A DNA stretch of 5,692 nucleotides from positions 1-5,692 of the forward strand of contig JACKMX010000028.1 of the NCBI GenBank assembly GCA_024235175.1. The letters are read 5' to 3'. Position numbers and translations under genes: made by a program. The notes beneath the pieces are model-generated. The model worked only from the letters and a program-made list of their open reading frames with translations, searched no databases and was not told the origin of the DNA. Numbering within the stretch: the stretch's first letter is position 1; the number at the start of each line of letters is the position of its first letter. Shown piece by piece: positions 1 to 5,327 of this stretch. This DNA comes from Chromatiaceae bacterium. GTDB taxonomy: Bacteria > Pseudomonadota > Gammaproteobacteria > Chromatiales > Chromatiaceae.

Positions 1-41
1 TGACATGAATACTGTACAACTGCAAGGGGTATCTATTTAGC
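1..41. other. AT-richer stretch of unknown origin at the left edge
   Basis: The first ~40 bases are clearly richer in A+T than the sequence that follows. They contain an in-frame stop (6-8) relative to the dnaQ-like frame that starts making sense around 42-63. This looks like the end of some other element, or sequence beyond a break point, that replaced the body of the dnaQ gene. I do not recognise it as the end of a specific insertion sequence. The exact junction could lie anywhere from about 9 to 55. Confidence 0.35.
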
Positions 42-182
42 TCCAGCAGCCCCGTTGATACTGTGGCCGAACCCGACGAGTTGGCACACCACGAGAAGGT
101 GCTGGCTGGCATCGACAAGGAAAGCAAGGGCCAGTGCCTATGGCTGCCCAAGCCCCCCCCCGAGGAAATGCCGTCGGCCTGA
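42..182 (+). pseudogene. dnaQ: 3' remnant of DNA polymerase III epsilon subunit (proofreading exonuclease)
   Basis: Frame 3 reads ...EPDELAHHEKVLAGIDKES... then KGQCLW and a proline-rich tail, ending at TGA 180-182. This matches the conserved extreme C-terminus of bacterial DnaQ, where an acidic/ELAAHE segment is followed by a Leu-Asp helix, a Lys/Gly stretch and Cys-Leu-Trp (E. coli DnaQ ends in a KKGGSCLWRA-type tail). In that family this tail binds the polymerase alpha subunit. The exonuclease domain is absent: the frame is closed by TGA at 6-8 and the sequence upstream of ~42 is different in composition. It is therefore a fragment of ~46 codons, unless the window edge happens to sit at an assembly join. 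No start codon belongs to it here. The short match makes the family call good but not certain. Confidence 0.65.
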
Positions 183-215
183 GCACCGTAACCCACCGGC
201 GGCCCCAATCCCCTC

Positions 216-251
216 GGCTGATGCCCCCGGCGACCGGGGGATTCATCGGCC
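216..251 (+). terminator. Strong GC hairpin after dnaQ remnant, possible terminator without T-tract
   Basis: Starting 33 bases after the dnaQ stop, CCCCCGG (224-230) and CCGGGGG (234-240) form a perfect 7-bp stem around a CGA loop. Outer arms GGCTGATG (216-223) and CATCGGCC (244-251) extend it by 8 pairs (one G-T) across an ATT bulge. There is no U-run afterwards, so it is either a weak or factor-dependent terminator or an mRNA 3'-end stabiliser for dnaQ. Position and strength support a 3'-end role; function is inferred. Confidence 0.45.
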
Positions 252-266
252 CGGCCTTGGGGCCGA
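246..266 (+). other. Second hairpin, mutually exclusive with the first
   Basis: TCGGCCC (246-252) and GGGCCGA (260-266) are perfect 7-bp complements around a 7-base loop. The left arm shares bases 246-251 with the outer arm of the preceding hairpin, so both cannot form fully at once. In such GC-rich DNA this may be chance. Confidence 0.3.
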
Positions 267-315
267 GGAGCCGCAGCCCCTGCGCAACACCTTGAATGCA
301 GGGCCGAAATAGCCC

Positions 316-343
316 TTGACGGCAACGCGGCCGATGGCATACT
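316..343 (+). promoter_or_regulatory. Sigma-70-like promoter for the aldehyde dehydrogenase
   Basis: A -35-like TTGACG (316-321) is separated by 16 bases from a -10-like CATACT (338-343). Transcription would begin near 350, about 22 bases before the ATG at 372, giving a very short leader with no clear Shine-Dalgarno. The AT-rich patch at 340-366 stands out in GC-rich DNA. If active, it would now also read into the inserted AraC-type region. Confidence 0.5.
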
Positions 344-366
344 CGTTTTATTCAAAAATTAAAACG
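344..366. promoter_or_regulatory. Operator-like inverted repeat at the predicted transcription start
   Basis: CGTTTTA (344-350) and TAAAACG (360-366) are perfect inverted 7-mers separated by 9 bases, just downstream of the -10 box and ending 5 bases before the start codon. A dimeric repressor bound here would block initiation. A TetR- or GntR-type regulator is an inference from geometry only; none is encoded in the window. Confidence 0.45.
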
Positions 367-371
367 ATCGT

Positions 372-803
372 ATGACCCATACCGCCCCCCAAGGGAACCC
401 GGCCGAGGAGACAACGGCCGCCCTCCTCCCCCTGTTCAGTCAGGTTCATGCCGCCAGCCGGCGCGAACCTTTCCCCGATCTCGCCACCCGGCGCCGCCGC
501 CTGGATGCCCTCGAAGCCCTCCTGCGGGACAACGAAGATGCCCTGGTAGCGGCCGTCGCCAAGGATTTCGGCCAGCGTCCCCGGCAGGAAACCCAGCTTC
601 TGGAACTCTTCCCCAGTCTGGAGGGGCTGCGCCACACCCGGCGCCACCTCAAGGCCTGGATGCGCCCCCGGCGCCGGCCGGTGGGCCTGTGGTTCCAACC
701 CGGGCGGGCCGAGGTACGGCCCCAGCCCCTGGGCTGCGTCGGCATCGTGGTGCCCTGGAACTACCCCATCTACCTGACCATCGGCCCCCTCACCGCCGCC
801 TGC
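372..803 (+). pseudogene. Truncated coniferyl-aldehyde-dehydrogenase-like gene (N-terminal ~144 residues)
   Basis: The product begins with a helical N-terminus and runs into PLGCVGIVVPWNYPIYLTIG (residues ~118-137). The Val-Pro-Trp-Asn-Tyr-Pro segment is the conserved start of the NAD(P)-binding Rossmann region of the aldehyde dehydrogenase superfamily. The WNYP-IYLT-GPL pattern, with the long charged N-terminal helix region, fits the coniferyl aldehyde dehydrogenase (CalB-like) branch, which oxidises aldehydes to acids with NAD+. Family members are ~450-480 residues. Here the match ends at residues TAA (~794-800), where the family continues with a Leu-Ala-Ala-Gly-Asn segment, and the base composition drops abruptly. 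The NAD-binding remainder, catalytic Glu and catalytic Cys are all missing, so it cannot be active. ATG 372 is chosen for its position after the promoter and the start of coding-like GC-rich sequence. Confidence 0.8.
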
Positions 804-1337
804 CGATTCACATTTCTTTTAACCATTTGTTTTGTGAGGATTTCTGCAGTTCGCTGTGAGTTCTATCTTTTGATGCGTTTAAAGGGGGGAGTGGTTGTGA
901 GTCAAAATCATGCAGATTGCCAAGAGGACGCTTGGTTACTAATGGACAAAACGCCGCCAAAACTAAGTGATATTCGTAAAACGGCTAGGAGCTATCGATT
1001 AAGAAATCTGAGTTCGGAACGATTGGTGGAGTTTGTGGAGAGTATCCTTGTAAATGAATTGCCGAAGATCCCTACTGTGAGGGCCATATCGGAGTATTTA
1101 TTCACAACTCCTAGGACACTTGGGTGTAGACTCTCTTTGGCGGGTACTACCTATCGTCAAATTGTAAACGACGTAAGGCTGCGGCAGGCTAAGAAAGGGC
1201 TGGCAAATTCGGCAATGAGTATTTCTCAAGTTTCTGTGGCTAATGGCTACAGAGATGCTTCAAATTTTAGTAAGGCTTTCAAGTTAAAAACAGGACAATC
1301 TCCAAGTCAGTACCGCGCTATTTTGAGAAGTGAATAA
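372..1337 (+). CDS. In-frame chimeric ORF: aldehyde dehydrogenase N-terminus joined to AraC-type C-terminus
   Basis: A single open frame of 321 codons runs from the dehydrogenase start codon through the composition break near 800 to the stop of the AraC-type domain. Residues 1-~143 are dehydrogenase. Residues ~144-175 resemble translated non-coding DNA (Cys/Phe/Leu-rich, no family resemblance). Residues ~176-321 are the AraC-type part. The fusion is most simply an accident of the insertion falling in frame. A gene caller would report it as one protein, which would mislead. It may be translated from the dehydrogenase promoter, but nothing suggests a designed two-domain enzyme. The AraC part has its own likely start at GTG 897. 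Confidence 0.5.
   Translation: MTHTAPQGNPAEETTAALLPLFSQVHAASRREPFPDLATRRRRLDALEALLRDNEDALVAAVAKDFGQRPRQETQLLELFPSLEGLRHTRRHLKAWMRPRRRPVGLWFQPGRAEVRPQPLGCVGIVVPWNYPIYLTIGPLTAACRFTFLLTICFVRISAVRCEFYLLMRLKGGVVVSQNHADCQEDAWLLMDKTPPKLSDIRKTARSYRLRNLSSERLVEFVESILVNELPKIPTVRAISEYLFTTPRTLGCRLSLAGTTYRQIVNDVRLRQAKKGLANSAMSISQVSVANGYRDASNFSKAFKLKTGQSPSQYRAILRSE
897..1337 (+). CDS. AraC-type transcriptional regulator, DNA-binding domain only (146 aa)
   Basis: The last ~90 residues form a standard AraC/XylS double helix-turn-helix. Counted from GTG 897, the first HTH lies near residues 58-80 (PTVRAISEYLFTTPRTL), and the second, with the family signature, near 107-140 (VANGYRDASNFSKAFKLKTG, then QSPSQYR). 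Such proteins usually activate a neighbouring operon after binding an effector through a ~200-residue N-terminal domain. That domain is absent here. Only ~50 unrecognised residues precede the HTH. GTG 897 is preceded by a purine-rich GGGGGGAG (884-891) at good spacing, so it could be a genuine short, MarA/SoxS-sized regulator. ATG 873 is an alternative. Equally it may be the 3' fragment of a longer regulator cut by the junction near 803. It lies 197 bases upstream of, and co-oriented with, the glycyl radical operon, its likely target. Family call is firm; intactness is not. Confidence 0.75.
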   Translation: MSQNHADCQEDAWLLMDKTPPKLSDIRKTARSYRLRNLSSERLVEFVESILVNELPKIPTVRAISEYLFTTPRTLGCRLSLAGTTYRQIVNDVRLRQAKKGLANSAMSISQVSVANGYRDASNFSKAFKLKTGQSPSQYRAILRSE

Positions 1338-1432
1338 TAGCTGTTCGATAGCCTTAGAATTGTTACTACTAAGACTGTTAAAGGCCTTGATCCGGGATTT
1401 CCCTTAAAAAGGCACATCAACTATAAGCTGAT

Positions 1433-1460
1433 TTGCATGTATTTTGTCGTCAGCTAAGTA
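1433..1460 (+). promoter_or_regulatory. Possible promoter of the glycyl radical operon
   Basis: In the 197-base gap after the AraC-type gene, TTGCAT (1433-1438) and TAAGTA (1455-1460), 16 bases apart, are the best -35/-10 pair I see. They would leave a leader of about 65 bases. The match is only moderate, as expected if an activator is needed. The rest of the gap (1338-1534) holds short inverted repeats (CTTAG/CTAAG, 1362-1382 region) and an 8-bp palindrome CGGATCCG near 1481, with no convincing FNR or CRP dyad. Confidence 0.25.
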
Positions 1461-1523
1461 GAAAGTGATAGCGTCGAGAACGGATCCGGTGTGATTGTCG
1501 GTTCTGTAACTGGGGTGAATACT

Positions 1524-1528
1524 AGGAG
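1524..1528 (+). promoter_or_regulatory. Shine-Dalgarno of the glycyl radical enzyme
   Basis: AGGAG at 1524-1528 lies 6 bases before ATG 1535. It fixes the start of the glycyl radical enzyme at 1535 rather than at the later in-frame ATG at 1568. Confidence 0.8.
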
Positions 1529-1534
1529 AATAAG

Positions 1535-3940
1535 ATGAATGCTCTTGTGAAATTAGCTGATAGAGAAATGGCGGTCGAGACTTCTATGGAAGTATCGAAC
1601 CGTGTTGAGCGCCTGAAAAAAGCAGTGCAAGCCGAAACCAATGGTGCATGCATTGAGCGTCCTATGCTTTGGACCAAATACCATCGTAACAAGGCCAACA
1701 GCGATAAGACGACCAACGTGAAAATAGCCGAAGCTGTGCGCTATGTGCTCAATAACAAGACTGTGCGTATTTACGATGATGAGTTGATTGTTGGCAACTT
1801 CACCTCCAAACGCGTCGCTGGCTTCTGCTATCCAGAGTTGAGTGGCTTGGAACCCATGTCCCAAGTATTCAATATGCCTTCTCGAAAGGTAAATCCCCTC
1901 GAAATCAGTTTGAAAGACCGCTTTAAGCTATTTTCACAGATTCCCTTCTGGCTAAACAAAAATACATCGACTCTGGCGTTCGACGGCATGAAAGAAGGAA
2001 TGCGTTTCGCCAAAGAACAGTCGGAAGCCTTACAGTACCAAATCTATGAAGCTGGTGGTATCTCTCATATCGCTCCTAACTACGAGAAAATAATCAACGT
2101 TGGTGCTCAAGGAATTATTGAAGAAGTAGAAGCACTTGAGAGCGAAACCGATGATTCTGAAAAATTGGATTTCTACAAGGCCGTCAAAATTTCTATGAAG
2201 GGTATGGCGGAATTCGGTGATCGCTACGCCGCTGAAGCCAGCAAAATGGCCTCTGTTGAAACCGATCCGGTAAGAAAGCAAGAGCTGTTGGAGATTGCTT
2301 CCATTTGTGCCCGTGTACCTCGCTTTGGTGCCACCAGCTTCTACGAAGCGGTTCAGTCCATGACGCTGGCACACATCTGTATCTTTATGGAAACCCTTGG
2401 TGAAACTACATGCCCAGGTCGTATCGATCAGTTCCTAAATCCGTTCTATGAGAAAGATGTGGCCGCTGGCAATATTTCTCGTGAGAGAGCTAAAGAAATC
2501 CTCGGCGCGTTCTGCGTCAAACTGTGTGAAACCATTCCAATGCACGGTGAAGTCGGTACCAGCACTCTGGGCGGTTTGACCAGTTGGGAAGTTGTGACTA
2601 TCGGCGGTCAGGATAAAGACGGCAACGACGCCACCAACGAGCTGAGCTTTGTATTGCTGGAATTAGCCGATGAGCTGCGTATGCGTCAGCCTAACTTTCA
2701 TGTGCGTATTCATAAAAATACCCCCAAAGCGTTCTACGACGAGGTGATTCGCATTAACTTCGGCCCTGGTTCTGCTCCTGCCATGTACAACGATGAGACC
2801 ATTATCGAGTCCATGACCGATATCGGTTATTCTCTGGAAGACGCACGCAACTACGTGGCTATTGGCTGTGTAGAGCCTACCGCGCCAGGCAAAACTCTGG
2901 CTTCCACTGATGCCGCTATGTACAACATGCCGTTGGCGATTGAATTGCTCCTTAATGAAGGTCGTCAGTTTGGTTCTAAAAAGCAAATTGGTGCTAAAAC
3001 CCCTCCAGTGTCCGAAATGAAAACCATGGACGATGTGGTTGCGGCTTACGATACCCAAGTGAAGCATCAGCTGGGTAAACTGCGCAGAGACCTGGAAGCG
3101 GTAGAAAAATTCCATGCCAAGCATCATCCCACCCCGCTCAGCAGTGCGCTGCTGGAGGGATGTGTGGAAACAGGTGTTTGCTCTACCAAAGGTGGCGCTG
3201 TCTATAATTTCTCTGGTATTCAGGGCTGTGGTATGGCGGCCACTGCGGATTCATTGCGCTGCATTGAAAAAGCAGTATTTGAAGATGGTTGGATTTCCCT
3301 GGAAGGGCTGGTCGATCAGCTGAAAGACAATATCAGCGATGAGAAGGTGTTCACTAAACTAAATGCCATTGATAAATTCGGTAACGATATTCCGGAAGCC
3401 GATAAGTGGATGATCTGGGTTGGTGAGCACTACGCTGATAACATTAAGGCACTGGGTAAAAATACCCGTGGCGGCAACCACAATGCCGGTGTTTATTCCA
3501 ATACGTCACACACGCACTTCGGTGGTCTTGTGAACGCGCTGCCTAACGGTCGTCGTGCCGGTGAAACTTTTGCGTCTGGCTTTGCTCCTGAAAATGGCGC
3601 AGACAAGCGTGGTACCACCGCACTATTGAATTCCATGAACAAGATTAACTACAAGAACTTTGCCAACGGCATCAACTTCAATATCAAGTTAGACGCTTCC
3701 AGCTATGAGTGTGATGACGGCAAGAGTGCCTTGGGCAGCTTGTACAAGGTGTTCTTCAAGCGTGGAGGTATGCAGGTTCAGGCCAATATGCTGGATCCTA
3801 AGATTCTGATTGAAGCTCGTGATAACCCTGAGCTGCATCCGAACTTGTTGATCCGCGTATCCGGTTATTCCGCGTACTTTAATGACCTGTCTCCGAAGAT
3901 GCAGGATGAAGTCATCTCCAGGAGCTCAAATGCGGCCTGA
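1535..3940 (+). CDS. Glycyl radical enzyme, dehydratase/lyase type, substrate unknown (801 aa)
   Basis: This is an intact member of the pyruvate formate-lyase/glycerol dehydratase superfamily: oxygen-sensitive cytosolic enzymes that cleave or eliminate using a glycine-centred radical. The glycyl radical loop is RVSGYSAYF with Gly777. The active-site loop is GCVEP with Cys445 (thiyl radical) and Glu447 (general base/acid), as in glycerol dehydratase and choline TMA-lyase, and unlike the Cys-Cys of true pyruvate formate-lyase. Thr458-Asp459 sit 13 and 14 residues after the cysteine, the spacing of the glycerol dehydratase active-site Asp and of a choline-lyase Thr. His178 lies in the SHIAPNYEKII segment that lines the substrate pocket in relatives. 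The N-terminal PFL domain includes ELIVGNFTSKRVAGFCYPEL (83-102). Length is typical (~790-850). No signal peptide or shell-targeting extension is evident, so a microcompartment is unlikely. The last codons contain the activase ribosome-binding site. It could be a diol, hydroxy acid, amine or sulfonate eliminase; I cannot choose. Confidence 0.95.
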   Translation: MNALVKLADREMAVETSMEVSNRVERLKKAVQAETNGACIERPMLWTKYHRNKANSDKTTNVKIAEAVRYVLNNKTVRIYDDELIVGNFTSKRVAGFCYPELSGLEPMSQVFNMPSRKVNPLEISLKDRFKLFSQIPFWLNKNTSTLAFDGMKEGMRFAKEQSEALQYQIYEAGGISHIAPNYEKIINVGAQGIIEEVEALESETDDSEKLDFYKAVKISMKGMAEFGDRYAAEASKMASVETDPVRKQELLEIASICARVPRFGATSFYEAVQSMTLAHICIFMETLGETTCPGRIDQFLNPFYEKDVAAGNISRERAKEILGAFCVKLCETIPMHGEVGTSTLGGLTSWEVVTIGGQDKDGNDATNELSFVLLELADELRMRQPNFHVRIHKNTPKAFYDEVIRINFGPGSAPAMYNDETIIESMTDIGYSLEDARNYVAIGCVEPTAPGKTLASTDAAMYNMPLAIELLLNEGRQFGSKKQIGAKTPPVSEMKTMDDVVAAYDTQVKHQLGKLRRDLEAVEKFHAKHHPTPLSSALLEGCVETGVCSTKGGAVYNFSGIQGCGMAATADSLRCIEKAVFEDGWISLEGLVDQLKDNISDEKVFTKLNAIDKFGNDIPEADKWMIWVGEHYADNIKALGKNTRGGNHNAGVYSNTSHTHFGGLVNALPNGRRAGETFASGFAPENGADKRGTTALLNSMNKINYKNFANGINFNIKLDASSYECDDGKSALGSLYKVFFKRGGMQVQANMLDPKILIEARDNPELHPNLLIRVSGYSAYFNDLSPKMQDEVISRSSNAA
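3920..3924 (+). promoter_or_regulatory. Shine-Dalgarno of the activase, inside the enzyme gene
   Basis: AGGAG at 3920-3924 is 5 bases before ATG 3930 and lies within the last codons of the glycyl radical enzyme (stop 3938-3940). It decides the activase start at 3930 over the in-frame ATG at 3882, which has no comparable site and would add 16 residues unlike the family. The 11-bp overlap indicates translational coupling. Confidence 0.8.
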
Positions 3941-4910
3941 TGCGAGCCTCATTAACTCGATTAATGTAACGGAGCCCCGCAAGGCTTCGTTATATTTCGA
4001 TGTTAAGCGCAATACGCTCGATGACGGGCCGGGTATTCGCAGCGTAGTCTTTTTTAAAGGCTGCCCACTGTCGTGTACCTGGTGCCAGAATCCGGAAAGT
4101 ATCAATACCGGTTACGAGCTGTCATTCAATGCTGAAAAGTGCATCGAATGCGGTGACTGTGTGAGTGCTTGTCCGGAACAGGCAATTGATCTGACGGTAC
4201 CGGGACATATCTTGCGTGACAAGTGCACCCAATGCTTTAAATGTGTCGATGTGTGCCCGTCCGGTGCGCTGGAGCAGATAGGTCGCCCCACTAATGATCT
4301 TGAAGCGCTGGCTGAAGAAGTGCTTGAAGATGCTGATTTCTTTGAGATGTCCGGTGGTGGCCTCACGGTTTCCGGTGGTGAAGCCCTGATGCAAATGGAC
4401 AGTGTCGGCGAATTATTTCAGTTGGTGAAAAGGAAGAGAGATATTCATACCCTGATTCAAACCGCAGGGTTGTTCAACTTTAGCCGTTTTGAAAGTCTGG
4501 TATTGCCTCACACTAATACCATTTATTTCGATCTCAAGCTCATCAACAGTGATGATCATTTGACCTATTGCGGTGTTAAAAACGAACCCATCATTGAGAA
4601 CTTTAAAAAGGTTCAGGCATTGGCCTTGACCACTGATCTTGAAGTATTGCCTCGAGTGCCGTTGATTCCTGGAGTTACCGATACCGACGAAAATCTCAGC
4701 GGCATTGCCGACCTGATGAAAGAAAACGGCGTCAAAAAAATGCAGATTCTTCCATATAATCCCATTTGGTTGGATAAATTACCTCGTTTCGGTGGCACCA
4801 AACGTCTCGATATTGGTGAGCAAACCGCCAAGTTTATGAGCGATGCGGAACTGGATCGTTGTACGGAAGTATTTGAGTCTCGTGGTATCTCGGTGCATTG
4901 TCACCGATAA
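3930..4910 (+). CDS. Glycyl radical enzyme activating enzyme (radical SAM, 326 aa)
   Basis: It uses a [4Fe-4S] cluster and S-adenosylmethionine to abstract a hydrogen from the glycine of the upstream enzyme (expected Gly777), making it active under anaerobic conditions. DDGPGIRSVVFFKGCPLSCT (31-50) carries the family entrance motif. The radical-SAM cluster ligands are Cys45, Cys49 and Cys52 (CX3CX2C). An inserted ferredoxin-like domain has two complete CX2CX2CX3C sets, Cys71/74/77/81 and Cys99/102/105/109, as in the activases of glycerol dehydratase, choline lyase and benzylsuccinate synthase and unlike the shorter PflA. SGGGLTVSGGEAL (141-153) contains the GGE motif that binds the SAM amino group. 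Length and domain order are complete. Its position, 11-bp overlap with the enzyme gene and following terminator make the pair a two-gene operon. Substrate specificity of the partner is not revealed by this protein. Confidence 0.95.
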   Translation: MRPDASLINSINVTEPRKASLYFDVKRNTLDDGPGIRSVVFFKGCPLSCTWCQNPESINTGYELSFNAEKCIECGDCVSACPEQAIDLTVPGHILRDKCTQCFKCVDVCPSGALEQIGRPTNDLEALAEEVLEDADFFEMSGGGLTVSGGEALMQMDSVGELFQLVKRKRDIHTLIQTAGLFNFSRFESLVLPHTNTIYFDLKLINSDDHLTYCGVKNEPIIENFKKVQALALTTDLEVLPRVPLIPGVTDTDENLSGIADLMKENGVKKMQILPYNPIWLDKLPRFGGTKRLDIGEQTAKFMSDAELDRCTEVFESRGISVHCHR

Positions 4911-4967
4911 CCGCAAACAGGTTTCACTGCAGCCGCTATTTGTGCTGTCTCTATTTAAACTGCTCAT

Positions 4968-5003
4968 AAGCCCGGCATAACTCCTTGCCGGGTTTAGTTT
5001 TTT
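4968..5003 (+). terminator. Intrinsic terminator of the glycyl radical operon
   Basis: AAGCCCGGCA (4968-4977) pairs with TGCCGGGTTT (4986-4995) over 10 bp (one G-T) around an 8-base loop. AG and a run of six T follow (4998-5003). It lies 58 bases after the activase stop and ends the enzyme/activase transcript, separating it from the gene at 5029. Confidence 0.9.
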
Positions 5004-5028
5004 AATTGATTGTAATTTAGGTGATGTT

Positions 5029-5307
5029 GTGAAAAGAACCATGCTTCTGGCAGCCTATGATGCTGTGGAATCGTTAGCGTCTTTGTCTTCTCGTGTTGAA
5101 AGTCGTTTTCGCAGTGATAAAAAGAGAACGTTGAAATCTGCCCCGGTTGTGGGGCACAACGGTTTTCGTTATCGAGTACATTCAGATTGGGGTATTCCTG
5201 ATGAACCGTCGCGTTACCCGGTGAAAGACTGCCATGAAATGGTGGTAGATTCTTTGGGAAGAATTGTACTTTTGACTAACCATCAAAAGAATAACATTCA
5301 CGGATAG
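5029..5307 (+). pseudogene. 5' fragment of a probable NHL/6-bladed beta-propeller protein, cut at the IS91-side junction
   Basis: The frame opens at GTG 5029, 4 bases after AGGTGA (5019-5024); ATG 5041 lacks its own site. It encodes 92 residues. The part from about residue 44 (HNGFRYRVHSDWG, then PVKDCHEMVVDSLGRIVLLT, NHQKNN) resembles the first blade of NHL-type beta-propeller proteins of the kind where a Val/Met-Asp-x-x-Gly-Arg turn is followed by a Leu-Leu/Met-Thr strand. Such proteins run ~300 residues or more. Here the reading ends abruptly after NNIHG, just before composition rises and IS91-like sequence begins, so most of the gene is missing. It follows the terminator of the glycyl radical operon and was probably transcribed separately. 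No signal peptide is obvious at the N-terminus. The family call rests on one short region and could be wrong; the truncation is better supported. Confidence 0.5.
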
Positions 5308-5327
5308 GCGTTTTAACCGCATGAGGC

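Noticed and set aside
55..312. 85-codon plus-strand ORF over the dnaQ tail
   Set aside because: It is out of frame with the recognisable DnaQ C-terminus and runs through both hairpins; the translation is low-complexity Pro/Arg.
348..745. Open frames on the minus strand opposite the aldehyde dehydrogenase fragment
   Set aside because: They are shadows of GC-rich coding DNA. Their translations are Arg/Gly/Pro-rich without any family resemblance, while the plus strand has a clear dehydrogenase motif.
1387..1400. FNR-like site TTGAT-N4-GATTT upstream of the glycyl radical enzyme
   Set aside because: Only the first half matches TTGAT-N4-ATCAA; the second half does not, so anaerobic control by FNR is not shown.
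1338..1534. Direct repeats as AraC binding sites (GATAGC twice, TTGTC twice)
   Set aside because: The repeats are only 5-6 bases, irregularly spaced and expected by chance in ~200 bases.
1535..3940. Annotation as pyruvate formate-lyase (formate acetyltransferase)
   Set aside because: The adjacent Cys-Cys pair needed for that reaction is absent; the loop is Gly-Cys-Val-Glu-Pro, and the activase has the two extra ferredoxin clusters seen with eliminase-type partners.
1535..3940. Annotation as choline trimethylamine-lyase or a microcompartment-linked diol dehydratase
   Set aside because: The protein lacks an encapsulation extension, no shell or aldehyde/alcohol dehydrogenase genes of such loci are nearby, and Cys+17 is Met rather than the choline-lyase Tyr.
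801..5307. Terminal inverted repeats bounding the low-GC segment (TGCCGATTCAC... versus the reverse complement near 5285-5306)
   Set aside because: Beyond a shared TTCTTTT the two ends do not align without several gaps, so a simple DDE-type IS or transposon structure is not supported.
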